NCBI RefSeq assembly: GCF_035818635.1
Contig: NZ_JAYLLH010000009.1
Span: forward strand, 62,001 to 126,000
Length of the DNA: 64,000 nt
Reading direction: 5' to 3'
Source of the DNA: Mesobacterium_A hydrothermale
Lineage (GTDB): Bacteria; Pseudomonadota; Alphaproteobacteria; Rhodobacterales; Rhodobacteraceae
The position numbers and the translations under genes were made by a program. The notes below the pieces were generated by a model. The model did no database searches. It saw only the letters and a program-made list of their open reading frames with translations, and was not told the DNA's origin. Positions 41,799-50,274 of the stretch are shown here, piece after piece. How positions within the stretch are numbered: position 1 is the stretch's first letter; each line of letters opens with the position of its first letter.

Positions 41799-41826
41799 AA
41801 AGGGCGGCTGGAATGGCCGCCCTTTT
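41799..41826. terminator. Bidirectional intrinsic terminator between gabD and grpE
   Basis: AAAGGGCGGC at 41799-41808 pairs with GCCGCCCTTT at 41816-41825 over a 7-nt loop, with a T run on the plus strand and a matching run on the minus strand. It closes gabD from the left and hrcA-grpE from the right, whose last gene ends at 41848. Confidence 0.8.
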
Positions 41827-41847
41827 CCGTTTTGATTTCGGGTTTGT

Positions 41848-42405
41848 TCAGCTTGCCGGCATCGACGACACGCCGACCTGCGCCGGGCGCAGAAGACGAT
41901 CGTGCAGCATGAAGCCTTCGGCGGCGATGTCGATGATGTCGCCAGCCTTTGTGCCGGGCACCGGCGCTTCGAACATGGCCTGGTGCATCTTGGGATCGAA
42001 GCGGTCGCCGACCTGTGGCGAAATCGGCTCGATCCCGTGCTTGCGGAAGACGTTCAGCAATTCGCGCATGGTCAGTTCGACGCCTTCCATCAGCGCGTCG
42101 GTTGCCTTGTCTTCGCTGTCTTGCGCGGCGGCAATCGCGCGCTTCATGTTGTCATAGACTGGCAACAGGTCGCGGGCCAGTTTCGACCCGCCATAGTTTT
42201 CGGCCTCGCGGCGGTCCTTGTCGGCGCGCTTGCGGGCGTTTTCCGCATCCGCCAATGCGCGCATGAATTTGTCCTTGTAGTCGTCCCGCTCTGCGCGCAG
42301 CTCGTCCAGCTCGATCGCGGTGTCATCGAATTCTTCGAGCGACACGTCGTCTGCCTCGGCATCTTCGATATCGTCCAGGAACGGGTCTTCTTTCGGCTCT
42401 GCCAT
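41848..42405 (-). CDS. grpE: Nucleotide exchange factor GrpE
   Basis: The 185-residue protein has an acidic disordered N-terminus (about 40 residues), a long coiled coil, and the conserved head with NMKRAI, LLNVFRKHGIE and RFDPKMHQAMF. GrpE releases ADP from DnaK in the cytosol during protein folding. It follows hrcA by 9 bp, forming the heat-shock pair. DnaK and DnaJ are not in the window. Confidence 0.96.
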   Translation of the reverse strand: MAEPKEDPFLDDIEDAEADDVSLEEFDDTAIELDELRAERDDYKDKFMRALADAENARKRADKDRREAENYGGSKLARDLLPVYDNMKRAIAAAQDSEDKATDALMEGVELTMRELLNVFRKHGIEPISPQVGDRFDPKMHQAMFEAPVPGTKAGDIIDIAAEGFMLHDRLLRPAQVGVSSMPAS

Positions 42406-42414
42406 CTTTCACCT

Positions 42415-43479
42415 CTAGCTTCGGTCCGAGATCATTTTGCCGACCAGCTGCGCGGTGTAATCCACGATGGGCACGATACGCCCATAGTTCAGCCGGGTCG
42501 GGCCGATCACGCCGACCGCACCGATAATCTTTCGATCCGCGTTCATATATGGAGACACAACCAAAGAGGAACCCGAAAGTGAGAAAAGTTTGTTCTCGGA
42601 GCCGATAAAAATGCGCACGCCCTCGCCGTCTTCGGCCAGTTCAAGAAACTCGGCGATGTCCTGCTTGCGTTCGAGATCGTCGAAAAGTTCGCGGATGCGG
42701 TCAAGCTCTGCCTCTTCGGCGCTGCCTTCCAGGAGGTTGGACCGGCCGCGGACGATCAGGCGGTCGGGGTGGCTGGTTTCGCCATCCCAAGTTGCCAGGC
42801 CGTTTTCCACCATTTGCTGCGCCAGCACATCCAGTTCACGGCGGCGGCGGGCGATTTCCTGCTTGATGACCGTCCTGAGTTCGGACAGCGTGCGGCCTTC
42901 GATCAGGGCGTTGAGGAAATTCGACGCTTCGCGCATGGCGCTGGGGGTGTGACCCGGCGGTGGGGTGAACAGGCGGTTTTCAACGCGACCATCGGCAAAG
43001 ACCAGCACCACCAGACCGCGGTCGGGCGCGAGATTGACGAACTCGATATGACGGATCGGCGCCTCTCGCTTGGGGCTGAGGACAAGCGACGCGCTTTGCG
43101 TCACACCAGACAATGCAGTGCCCAACCGGTCGAGAAGACCGCCCACGTCATCGGTGGTGTTGCCGATGGTCTGGTCCAGCTTCAGACGGTCATCCTGGGC
43201 CAGGTCGCCGACTTCCAGCAAACCGTCGACGAACATCCGCAGGCCAAGCTGCGTCGGGATCCGGCCTGCGCTGACGTGCGGGCTGTCGAGAAGGCCGAGG
43301 AATTCGAGATCCTGCATCACGTTGCGGATCGTCGCAGCGGACACTTTTTCCGTCAGGCTGCGAGTCAGCGTACGCGAACCCACGGGTTCGCCGTTGGTCA
43401 AATAGGCTTCGACAACCTTGCGAAACACTTCGCGGGATCGGTCGTTCAGCTCTTCCAACAGTCGCGTACTTTGATTCAT
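42415..43479 (-). CDS. hrcA: Heat-inducible transcription repressor HrcA
   Basis: The 354-residue repressor has the N-terminal winged-helix domain (ILLEELNDRSREVFRKV-type start, GEPVGSRTL, SAATIRNVMQDLE) and the dimer/GAF-like domain. HrcA binds CIRCE operators before chaperonin genes. I see no CIRCE (TTAGCACTC-N9-GAGTGCTAA) in front of this gene. ATG 43479 is chosen over the frame start at 43530 since it begins at the family's conserved N-terminus with AGGTG upstream. Confidence 0.96.
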   Translation of the reverse strand: MNQSTRLLEELNDRSREVFRKVVEAYLTNGEPVGSRTLTRSLTEKVSAATIRNVMQDLEFLGLLDSPHVSAGRIPTQLGLRMFVDGLLEVGDLAQDDRLKLDQTIGNTTDDVGGLLDRLGTALSGVTQSASLVLSPKREAPIRHIEFVNLAPDRGLVVLVFADGRVENRLFTPPPGHTPSAMREASNFLNALIEGRTLSELRTVIKQEIARRRRELDVLAQQMVENGLATWDGETSHPDRLIVRGRSNLLEGSAEEAELDRIRELFDDLERKQDIAEFLELAEDGEGVRIFIGSENKLFSLSGSSLVVSPYMNADRKIIGAVGVIGPTRLNYGRIVPIVDYTAQLVGKMISDRS

Positions 43480-43536
43480 TGCCGGCACCTGTATCCGTTC
43501 TGCCCCCTTCGGTAGTCCACGGAAACTCAATCGGGG

Positions 43537-43564
43537 TTGCGCAGACCCAACCCCCGGCTATATC
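43537..43564 (+). promoter_or_regulatory. Promoter for rph-rdgB-hemW
   Basis: TTGCGC at 43537-43542 and TATATC at 43559-43564 are separated by 16 nt and lie 32 nt before the rph start. The spacing and both hexamers fit a sigma-70-type promoter. The gap is shared with hrcA, which reads the other way. The inverted repeat GGGGTTG / CAACCCC (about 43534-43555) overlaps it. Confidence 0.45.
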
Positions 43565-43595
43565 CCGGCCTTGCCGAAAGAAAAGGGAATGGATC

Positions 43596-44309
43596 ATGCG
43601 ACCATCGGGACGGAATTTAAGCGAAATGCGCGCGGTTTCAATCGAAACCGGTGTGACCAAACATGCCGAAGGCTCTTGCATGATCCGCATGGGCGATACC
43701 CATGTCCTGTGCACCGCCACGATCGAGGACCGCGTTCCGCCCTTCATCAAGGGTTCGGGGCTTGGCTGGGTGACCGCAGAGTACGGAATGCTGCCCCGGT
43801 CCACCACCAGCCGGATGCGGCGCGAAGCGGCGACCGGCAAGCAAGGTGGCCGCACTGTCGAAATCCAGCGCCTGATCGGCCGGTCCCTGCGTGCCGGCGT
43901 CGACCGCGTTGCGCTGGGTGAACGGCAGATCACCGTGGACTGTGACGTGATCCAGGCCGATGGCGGTACCCGCTGCGCGTCGATCACCGGCGGTTGGGTG
44001 GCGTTGCGGCTTGCGGTCAACAAGCTGATGAAGGCCGGGGACGTAATCTCTGATCCGCTGATCGCCCCGGTCGCTGCGGTCAGCTGTGGGATTTATGCCG
44101 GTCAGGCAGTGCTGGATCTGGATTATCCCGAAGATAGCGAGGCAGGCGTCGATGGCAATTTCATCCTGCGTGGCGACGGTCAATTGATCGAGGTTCAGAT
44201 GTCAGCCGAGGGGGCCACATTCTCTCGTCAGCAAATGACCGACCTGATGGACCTTGCCAACCAGGGCACCAAGGACCTGTTCGATATGCAGTTGCAGGCC
44301 ACAACATGA
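43596..44309 (+). CDS. rph: Ribonuclease PH
   Basis: RNase PH is a phosphorolytic exoribonuclease that trims the 3' ends of tRNA. The 237-residue protein matches the family throughout (MRPSGRNLSEMRAVSIETG, TAEYGMLPRSTTSRMRREA, GGRTVEIQRLIGRSLRAG, QADGGTRCASITGGWVAL). ATG 43596 starts at the universal N-terminus; the longer frame back to 43479 overlaps hrcA. It is the first gene of a three-gene coupled set with rdgB and hemW. Confidence 0.97.
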   Translation: MRPSGRNLSEMRAVSIETGVTKHAEGSCMIRMGDTHVLCTATIEDRVPPFIKGSGLGWVTAEYGMLPRSTTSRMRREAATGKQGGRTVEIQRLIGRSLRAGVDRVALGERQITVDCDVIQADGGTRCASITGGWVALRLAVNKLMKAGDVISDPLIAPVAAVSCGIYAGQAVLDLDYPEDSEAGVDGNFILRGDGQLIEVQMSAEGATFSRQQMTDLMDLANQGTKDLFDMQLQATT

Positions 44310-44917
44310 CCCGCAAGTTTTCCGGCGACAGGCTGCTTGTGGCGACCCACAACAAGGGGAAGCTGGAAGAAATCGCCCAGCTGCTGGAACCCTTCGGGGT
44401 TTCTGTGGTGGGTGCCGCAGAAACCGGGCTGCCCGAACCGGTCGAAGACGGCACGACGTTTGTCGAAAATGCTCGGATCAAGGCGCACGCCGCGGCCCAG
44501 GCCACCGGCCTGCCCGCCCTGTCCGACGATAGCGGAATCGAGATTGACGCGCTTGGCGGCGCTCCGGGCGTCTATACCGCTGATTGGGCTGAAACAGAGA
44601 CAGGTCGGGATTTTGTCATGGCCATGACGAACACCCACGCCAAGCTGGTCGAAAGCGGGATCGCCCAGCCCTGGACCGCCCGGTTCTGTTGCACCTTGGT
44701 GCTGGCCTGGCCCGATGGCCATGACGAGGTGTTTCCCGGCGTGATGGAAGGCCAGGTCGTCTGGCCTATGCGGGGCGACCAGGGGCATGGCTACGACCCC
44801 ATTTTCCAACCACGGGGGTATGACATCACCTTTGGGGAAATGGACCGCTGGGAAAAGAACAAGATCAGTCACCGCGCGGACGCCTTCCGTAAATTCGTGG
44901 CGGGTTGTTTTGAGTGA
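44306..44917 (+). CDS. rdgB: dITP/XTP pyrophosphatase
   Basis: The 203-residue enzyme hydrolyses non-canonical purine triphosphates such as dITP and XTP to keep them out of DNA. It shows the family start LVATHNKGKLEEI, the metal site DDSGIEIDALGGAPG and HGYDPIFQP, and FGEM near the end, followed by KNKISHRADAF. It overlaps rph by ATGA, a typical alphaproteobacterial pairing. Confidence 0.96.
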   Translation: MTRKFSGDRLLVATHNKGKLEEIAQLLEPFGVSVVGAAETGLPEPVEDGTTFVENARIKAHAAAQATGLPALSDDSGIEIDALGGAPGVYTADWAETETGRDFVMAMTNTHAKLVESGIAQPWTARFCCTLVLAWPDGHDEVFPGVMEGQVVWPMRGDQGHGYDPIFQPRGYDITFGEMDRWEKNKISHRADAFRKFVAGCFE

Positions 44918-46070
44918 AGACTGGCGGAACGGCGGCTTTGGCCTGTACCTGCACTGGCCGTTCTGTGAAGCAAAATGTCCCTATTGCGATTTCAACAGCC
45001 ATGTGGCGCGCTCGATAGACCAGGATCGTTGGAGCCGCGCCTATCTGTCTGAAATCGACCGTGTCGCCGCACAGACCCAAGGCCGCATTCTGAATAGCGT
45101 GTTTTTTGGCGGCGGCACCCCCAGCCTGATGTCGCCAGACACGGTTGCCGCGATCCTTGACCGCGTGCGGGACCGCTGGGTGCCTGCAAATGACATCGAG
45201 ATCACGCTCGAAGCCAATCCGTCTTCGGTTGAAGCGGGCCGGTTCCGGGGCTATGCCGATGCGGGTGTGAACCGGGTTTCGATGGGCGTTCAGGCGTTGA
45301 ACGACCGCGATCTGAAGCGGCTGGGCCGGATTCATTCGGTGGATGACGCACGGCGGGCCTTTGATGTGGCGCGGTCGGTGTTCGATCGGGTGAGTTTCGA
45401 CTTGATCTATGCCCGTCAGGATCAGAGCCTGGCCGACTGGCAGGCCGAACTGACCGAAGCGCTTTCGATGGCGGTCGATCATCTGTCGCTGTACCAGCTG
45501 ACCATCGAAGCCGGGACCGCGTTCGCGGATCGCTACAACGCCGGAAAACTCCGCGGGCTGCCCGAGGATGACACAGCAGCGGATATGTACGAAGCCACGC
45601 AAGAGATATGCGCCGCGCATGACATGCCCGCCTACGAAGTGTCCAACCACGCGCGCCCGGGCGCGGAATCGCGACATAACCTGATTTACTGGCGCTATGG
45701 TGATTATGCCGGGATTGGCCCCGGTGCGCATGGAAGGATGACCTTGGGGGCACAGAAATATGCCACCGAGACCTTTCTGATGCCGGATCGCTGGCTGGCA
45801 GCGGCCGAGGCTGGAAATGGTGAAAGCGTCAGATCAGTCGTTCATCCACAAGATATGGCGGGTGAGTACCTTATGATGGGGCTTCGTATCGATGAAGGCA
45901 TAGATGTGGCGCGGTACACCGCTTTGGCTGAGGCGCCACTGAAAGATGACGCCCTGCAAGAGCTGCGCGACCTGGGGATGGTGACGGAGCTGCAGGGGCG
46001 GTTGATGGCCACCCCTGCAGGACGTTTGGTGTTGAATGCAGTAATCGAACGGCTGCTGCCGGATCAGTGA
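44910..46070 (+). CDS. hemW: Heme chaperone HemW (radical SAM)
   Basis: The 386-residue protein begins with GLYLHWPFCEAKCPYCDFN, the radical-SAM C-x3-C-x2-C motif, and contains GGGTPSL. HemW inserts or delivers heme, not the coproporphyrinogen oxidation its old name (HemN-like) suggests. The best start is TTG 44910, overlapping the end of rdgB by 8 nt; no ATG or GTG in this frame lies at the conserved N-terminus, the nearest ATG (44820) being deep in rdgB. It converges with parB and overlaps its end by 7 nt. Confidence 0.9.
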   Translation: MSEDWRNGGFGLYLHWPFCEAKCPYCDFNSHVARSIDQDRWSRAYLSEIDRVAAQTQGRILNSVFFGGGTPSLMSPDTVAAILDRVRDRWVPANDIEITLEANPSSVEAGRFRGYADAGVNRVSMGVQALNDRDLKRLGRIHSVDDARRAFDVARSVFDRVSFDLIYARQDQSLADWQAELTEALSMAVDHLSLYQLTIEAGTAFADRYNAGKLRGLPEDDTAADMYEATQEICAAHDMPAYEVSNHARPGAESRHNLIYWRYGDYAGIGPGAHGRMTLGAQKYATETFLMPDRWLAAAEAGNGESVRSVVHPQDMAGEYLMMGLRIDEGIDVARYTALAEAPLKDDALQELRDLGMVTELQGRLMATPAGRLVLNAVIERLLPDQ

Positions 46071-46972
46071 CCGCCCGACAATCGCGCACAAATCTCATCA
46101 AGCTGATCGAGTGAGTGATAGCGCAAGGTGACTTCGCCCCCCTCGCCTGCCGATGCGTGATTGATCGTGACCTTCATGCCCAACGCTGCTGAAAGATCAC
46201 CTTCGAGCGCGCGGGTGTCCGCGTCTTTTTCAGCGGCCACACGGCGCGGCGAAGAGCGGGGGCTGTCTGGTCGTCCAAGCGCGGCCTTAGCGAGCTTTTC
46301 GGTATCGCGCACGGACAAACCTTTGCCCACGACTTCTTTTGCCAAGGTCATCGGATCCTCGGCGGTGATCAACGCACGGGCATGGCCGGCAGACAACGTT
46401 CCGCTTGTCACCATGTTCTGTACGCCTTCGGGCAGATTCAGGAGCCGCAAGAGATTGGCAATGTGGCTTCGGCTTTTCCCCAACGCCTCTGCCAGTTTTT
46501 CCTGGGTATGGCCGAAGCGGTCCATCAATTGGCGATAGCCCGCCGCCTCTTCGATCGCGGTCAGATCAGCACGCTGGATGTTTTCTATGATCGCAACTTC
46601 GAGCATTTCCGTATCGGAATAATCGCGCACGATCACCGGCAGTTCGTGCAGTTGCGCCAACTGAGCCGCGCGCCAGCGGCGTTCCCCGGCCACGATTTCA
46701 TACTGATTGTCCGTGCCAGGTTTTGGCCTGACGATCAGGGGCTGCAATACGCCTTTGGTGCGGATGGACTCTGACAGCTCCTGAAGCTGATCCTGTGTAA
46801 ACGCGCGACGCGGCTGATCCGGGTTGGGTTGGATCTGTTCGATGGGAACAAGCCGGTCTGCATTGCGCGACTGGCCTGCGCTGGAGGCGGCCGGCGCCGT
46901 CAGATCAACATCCGCCATCAAGGCAGACAGACCACGCCCCAAACCACGCCGGGTTTCCTTTTTCTCGCTCAT
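46064..46972 (-). CDS. parB: Chromosome-partitioning protein ParB
   Basis: The 302-residue protein has the ParB CTPase domain (LVPIEQIQPNPDQPRR, GVLQPLIVRP, AGERRWRAAQLA), the helix-turn-helix (LAEALGKSRSHIANLLRLL) and a C-terminal dimerisation region. ParB binds parS and spreads to form the partition complex. Two perfect parS sites lie 1.2 and 3.3 kb upstream in the same operon. ATG 46972 is chosen because AAGGGC precedes it, 11 bp after parA. Confidence 0.96.
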   Translation of the reverse strand: MSEKKETRRGLGRGLSALMADVDLTAPAASSAGQSRNADRLVPIEQIQPNPDQPRRAFTQDQLQELSESIRTKGVLQPLIVRPKPGTDNQYEIVAGERRWRAAQLAQLHELPVIVRDYSDTEMLEVAIIENIQRADLTAIEEAAGYRQLMDRFGHTQEKLAEALGKSRSHIANLLRLLNLPEGVQNMVTSGTLSAGHARALITAEDPMTLAKEVVGKGLSVRDTEKLAKAALGRPDSPRSSPRRVAAEKDADTRALEGDLSAALGMKVTINHASAGEGGEVTLRYHSLDQLDEICARLSGGH

Positions 46973-46983
46973 GCTCTGCCCTT

Positions 46984-47790
46984 TCACGCGGCTTTCTTAG
47001 AGGTTTTCGACAGGATTTCACGCGCAAGCTGCCGGTACGCGAGCGCGCCTTTTGAGGTGCTGTCGTAGTTCAGAACCGGCACCGAAAACGACGGCGCTTC
47101 GCTGACACGAACGTTTCTGGGAATCACTGTCTTGAACACCAGATCCCCCAGCGTTCCGCGGGCATCATTTTCAACCTGTTGCGACAGGTTGTTGCGCGCA
47201 TCGTACATCGTCAGAACAACACCTTCGATCCGGAGGTTCGGGTTGGCGGTCTGGCGAACTTCCCGGATTGTCAGCATAAGCTGCGACAAGCCCTCCAACG
47301 CGAAGAATTCGCTTTGCAACGGGACAAGCACAGCATGGCTGGCAACCAGTGCGTTCACCGTAAGGAGGTTGAGTGACGGCGGACAGTCGATCAGAACAAA
47401 GTCATAACCGAACGCATCCATCCCGATCTGTCGCAGCGCATCATGCAGAAGATAGATGCGTTTTTCGTTGGCAATCAAATCGATATCTGCCGATGACAGA
47501 TCGACAGTCGCCGGAATGATGTCGAGACCCGGAGTTTCGGTTTCGCAGATCAGATCATCCAGGGGCAAGTCGTCCAGCAACAGTTCATAGGTGGTCAGAT
47601 CACGATCCTCTGCCTCGATTCCGAGCCCGGTCGAGGCATTTCCTTGCGGGTCCAGATCGACGATCAGGACTTTTTGCCCAATTTCCGCCAATGCGGCTCC
47701 GAGGTTGATGGTTGTCGTTGTCTTGCCGACCCCACCCTTCTGGTTGGCGACGGCGAGGATTTTCGGACCGTTCAAACGAAAGTCAGACAC
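46984..47790 (-). CDS. parA: Chromosome-partitioning ATPase ParA
   Basis: The 268-residue Walker ATPase has KGGVGKTTT near residue 15, the switch LIVDLDPQGNAS, and LIDCPPSLNLLTVNAL. ParA moves the ParB-parS complex toward the cell pole. GTG 47790 overlaps the end of rsmG by 8 nt and has AAGGGAT upstream; the TTG at 47811 is less likely. It lies in the operon mnmE-mnmG-rsmG-parA-parB, the classic origin-proximal arrangement. Confidence 0.97.
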   Translation of the reverse strand: MSDFRLNGPKILAVANQKGGVGKTTTTINLGAALAEIGQKVLIVDLDPQGNASTGLGIEAEDRDLTTYELLLDDLPLDDLICETETPGLDIIPATVDLSSADIDLIANEKRIYLLHDALRQIGMDAFGYDFVLIDCPPSLNLLTVNALVASHAVLVPLQSEFFALEGLSQLMLTIREVRQTANPNLRIEGVVLTMYDARNNLSQQVENDARGTLGDLVFKTVIPRNVRVSEAPSFSVPVLNYDSTSKGALAYRQLAREILSKTSKKAA

Positions 47791-48400
47791 GAGAGATCCC
47801 TTCGATTTCAAGGATGCGAGAGTCGGGGTTGGTATGGCTTTGATGCGTCTTGAGGTCGAATGACCAGAGCGTCTGCGCGTCGGTCACCTCTTCTTGCCAA
47901 CTCGCGCCTTTCGGAAATAGCGCGGCGCCGGTGTCAGATAGGTGCTGTTGCGCGAAACCCAGAAGTGTCGGCAGGGGCGCCAGTGCGCGCGCGGTGAGGA
48001 TGTCAGCGTTCAGCTTTTCAATGACTTCGATGCGTCTAGCGACAACAACGACCTCTAGTTCGAGCTCTCGATTGACTGTACGCAGGAAGGTCGCTTTGCG
48101 TGTATCGGATTCCACGAGCGTGATGGGGCCATCCATTTGTCGGCTTCGCTTCAGAATGCTGCAAACAAGTCCAGGAAGGCCGCCACCACTCCCAAGATCA
48201 ACGTAGTGCCCCGTCCAGTCTTGTTTCACGTGAAACACTTGTACGGAGTCAACAATATGCCGTTCCCAAAACTCTGCGGCGGATACTGGTGAAACAAGGT
48301 TGATCTTCTCGTTCCACTTCAACGCAATGCTCTGAAAACGCTCTAATTTATCGGCTTCCGCCGACGCCAGGATTTCCATACCGAGTCCATCAAGCGTCAT
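47783..48400 (-). CDS. rsmG: 16S rRNA (guanine527-N7) methyltransferase
   Basis: RsmG (GidB) methylates G527 of 16S rRNA. The 205-residue protein has the SAM motif VDLGSGGGLPGLV and an upstream KINLVSPVSAAEFWERHIVDS, typical for the family. A perfect parS site lies within its coding sequence, specifying F-H-V-K (48222-48237). It overlaps mnmG by ATGA and parA by 8 nt. Confidence 0.96.
   Translation of the reverse strand: MTLDGLGMEILASAEADKLERFQSIALKWNEKINLVSPVSAAEFWERHIVDSVQVFHVKQDWTGHYVDLGSGGGLPGLVCSILKRSRQMDGPITLVESDTRKATFLRTVNRELELEVVVVARRIEVIEKLNADILTARALAPLPTLLGFAQQHLSDTGAALFPKGASWQEEVTDAQTLWSFDLKTHQSHTNPDSRILEIEGISRV
48222..48237. other. parS site 1, inside rsmG
   Basis: TGTTTCACGTGAAACA is a perfect 16-bp palindrome identical to the alphaproteobacterial ParB-binding consensus. 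It lies in the coding sequence of rsmG, encoding F-H-V-K, 1.25 kb from the parB start. It should nucleate ParB loading. Confidence 0.93.
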
Positions 48401-50262
48401 GCGGAAAGCTTCTGATGCTTGCGCAGCTTGGCGAGCAACAACACAAGCGCGGCCGGCGTTACACCTTCAATCTTACCCGCCTGCGCCAACGTTTCGGGGC
48501 GGAACTTGTCAAGCTTCGCTTTCAACTCATTCGATAGCCCCTCGATCTGCGTGAAATCAAAGTCTTCTGGAAAAGTGCGCTCCTGATCTTTTTTGAGCGC
48601 TTCCAGATCACGGCTTTGGCGATCTAGGTAGTTCGCATAAAGCGCGTCCCGAGCGATCTGTTCCTGAATCGCAGGTTCAAGCTCTGGCTGATCAGCCAGG
48701 AACGGTCGGGCCATATCAAGCGTAAAATCAGGGAAGGAGAGGAGTTGGAACAGGCTTCTTTTTTGGCCATCGAGCTTCACTGACAAGCCAAGCTTCTGAA
48801 CCTGTTGCGGCGTCAGAAGAGTATTCGAAAGTACTGCCTTTGCAGACGAAAGGCTATTTTTCTTTTGCAGATAAGAGTCTTGCCGTTTTTGAGAAACACA
48901 ACCGAGGGCAATCGCTTTTGGGGTCAATCGCTGATCAGCATTGTCCGCGCGCAGGGATAGGCGAAACTCGGCGCGGGAGGTGAACATGCGATATGGCTCT
49001 GAAACGCCGCGGGTGGTCAAATCGTCGATCATCACCCCTATGTAGCTCTCGATCCGGGAAAAGGTGATAGAATCTCGCTCCAGCGCGGCCGCGGCCGCGT
49101 TCAGACCTGCAACAAGCCCTTGCGCGGCCGCCTCTTCATAGCCAGTCGTGCCGTTGATCTGGCCCGCAAGGTACAAGCCATTGCAGGACTTGAGCGCCAA
49201 CGTTGATTTCAAGCCTCGCGGATCAAAATAATCGTATTCGATCGCATAGCCCGGTTGCAGGATTTTCGCCTGTTCCAAACCAACGATCGAATGCACGTAG
49301 CTCTCCTGAACGTCGCGCGGCAAGGATGTTGAAATGCCATTTGGATACACCGTGTGGTCTTCAAGCCCCTCCGGCTCCAGAAAAACCTGATGGCTTTCCT
49401 TTTCTGCAAACCTGACAACCTTATCCTCGATAGATGGGCAATAGCGCGGCCCCACACCGTCGATATGACCACCGTACATCGCAGACCGATCGAGGTTTTC
49501 TCGAATAATATCATGCGTTTCGGAATTGGTATGCGTGATGCCGCAGGAAATCTGACGGACAAATGGCTTCTCGTGGAGAAACGAAAACATCACCGGTTCC
49601 GGGTCGCCGGGTTGTTTTTCCAGCCTGTCCCAATTGATCGTACGTCCATCCAGCCTTGGTGGTGTCCCGGTCTTCAACCGACCGGTTTCTAACCCAAAAT
49701 CCCGCATCCGATCGCCCAGCTGATCCGATGGGTCATCGCCGATACGTCCGCCGGGATAGCTTTGATCCCCGATATGAATCACACCCTTCAGGAAGGTGCC
49801 CGCTGTGAGAACGGTTCCCGCAGCCTTGATCTGTGATCCATCCTTCAGGCGCACGCCACAAACGTTGTTTCCTTTTTGAATGAAATCAACAACCTCAGCT
49901 TCAAGGATCGTCAGATGTTCGGTTTTTGACAAAACAGCCTGCATCGAGTCACGGTAAATCTTGCGGTCCGATTGTGCACGCGGGCCCTGAACCGCAGGGC
50001 CCTTTCTGCGATTCAGCAACCGGAATTGAATTCCCGCGCGGTCTGCAATCCGGCCCATGATACCATCCATGGCGTCGATTTCTCGAACGAGATGCCCTTT
50101 CCCAAGGCCACCAATAGCCGGATTGCAAGACATCACCCCGATCGAATCTTTCTTCAGCGTGATCAGCAAGGTGCGTGCTTTCATACGGGCTGATGCGTAC
50201 GCCGCTTCGCATCCGGCATGACCCCCTCCCACAACGATCACGTCAAAGTCCAGATGTTTCAC
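48397..50262 (-). CDS. mnmG: tRNA uridine-5-carboxymethylaminomethyl modification enzyme MnmG
   Basis: The 621-residue FAD enzyme modifies U34 of certain tRNAs together with MnmE. It shows the FAD motif VVGGGHAGCEAA at the start, SCNPAIGGLGKGHLVREID and the conserved middle part (GYEEAAAQGLVAGLNA). Two GTG starts are possible. I prefer 50262, which has TAAGGAG 8 nt upstream; GTG 50271 lies directly next to that ribosome-binding site and would add only three residues (M-F-H). Both starts lie in or beside parS site 2. Confidence 0.95.
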   Translation of the reverse strand: MKHLDFDVIVVGGGHAGCEAAYASARMKARTLLITLKKDSIGVMSCNPAIGGLGKGHLVREIDAMDGIMGRIADRAGIQFRLLNRRKGPAVQGPRAQSDRKIYRDSMQAVLSKTEHLTILEAEVVDFIQKGNNVCGVRLKDGSQIKAAGTVLTAGTFLKGVIHIGDQSYPGGRIGDDPSDQLGDRMRDFGLETGRLKTGTPPRLDGRTINWDRLEKQPGDPEPVMFSFLHEKPFVRQISCGITHTNSETHDIIRENLDRSAMYGGHIDGVGPRYCPSIEDKVVRFAEKESHQVFLEPEGLEDHTVYPNGISTSLPRDVQESYVHSIVGLEQAKILQPGYAIEYDYFDPRGLKSTLALKSCNGLYLAGQINGTTGYEEAAAQGLVAGLNAAAAALERDSITFSRIESYIGVMIDDLTTRGVSEPYRMFTSRAEFRLSLRADNADQRLTPKAIALGCVSQKRQDSYLQKKNSLSSAKAVLSNTLLTPQQVQKLGLSVKLDGQKRSLFQLLSFPDFTLDMARPFLADQPELEPAIQEQIARDALYANYLDRQSRDLEALKKDQERTFPEDFDFTQIEGLSNELKAKLDKFRPETLAQAGKIEGVTPAALVLLLAKLRKHQKLSA

Positions 50263-50270
50263 GTGAAACA
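50255..50270. other. parS site 2, at the mnmG start
   Basis: A second perfect TGTTTCACGTGAAACA overlaps the first codons of mnmG (start codon at 50262-50260), about 2 kb from parS site 1. ParB spreading here would cover the mnmG translation start region and could affect transcription of this operon. Confidence 0.93.
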
Positions 50271-50274
50271 CTCC

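Noticed and set aside
43480..43595. Possible CIRCE operator upstream of hrcA
   Set aside because: I found no TTAGCACTC/GAGTGCTAA pair. Only a GGGGTTG/CAACCCC inverted repeat is present.
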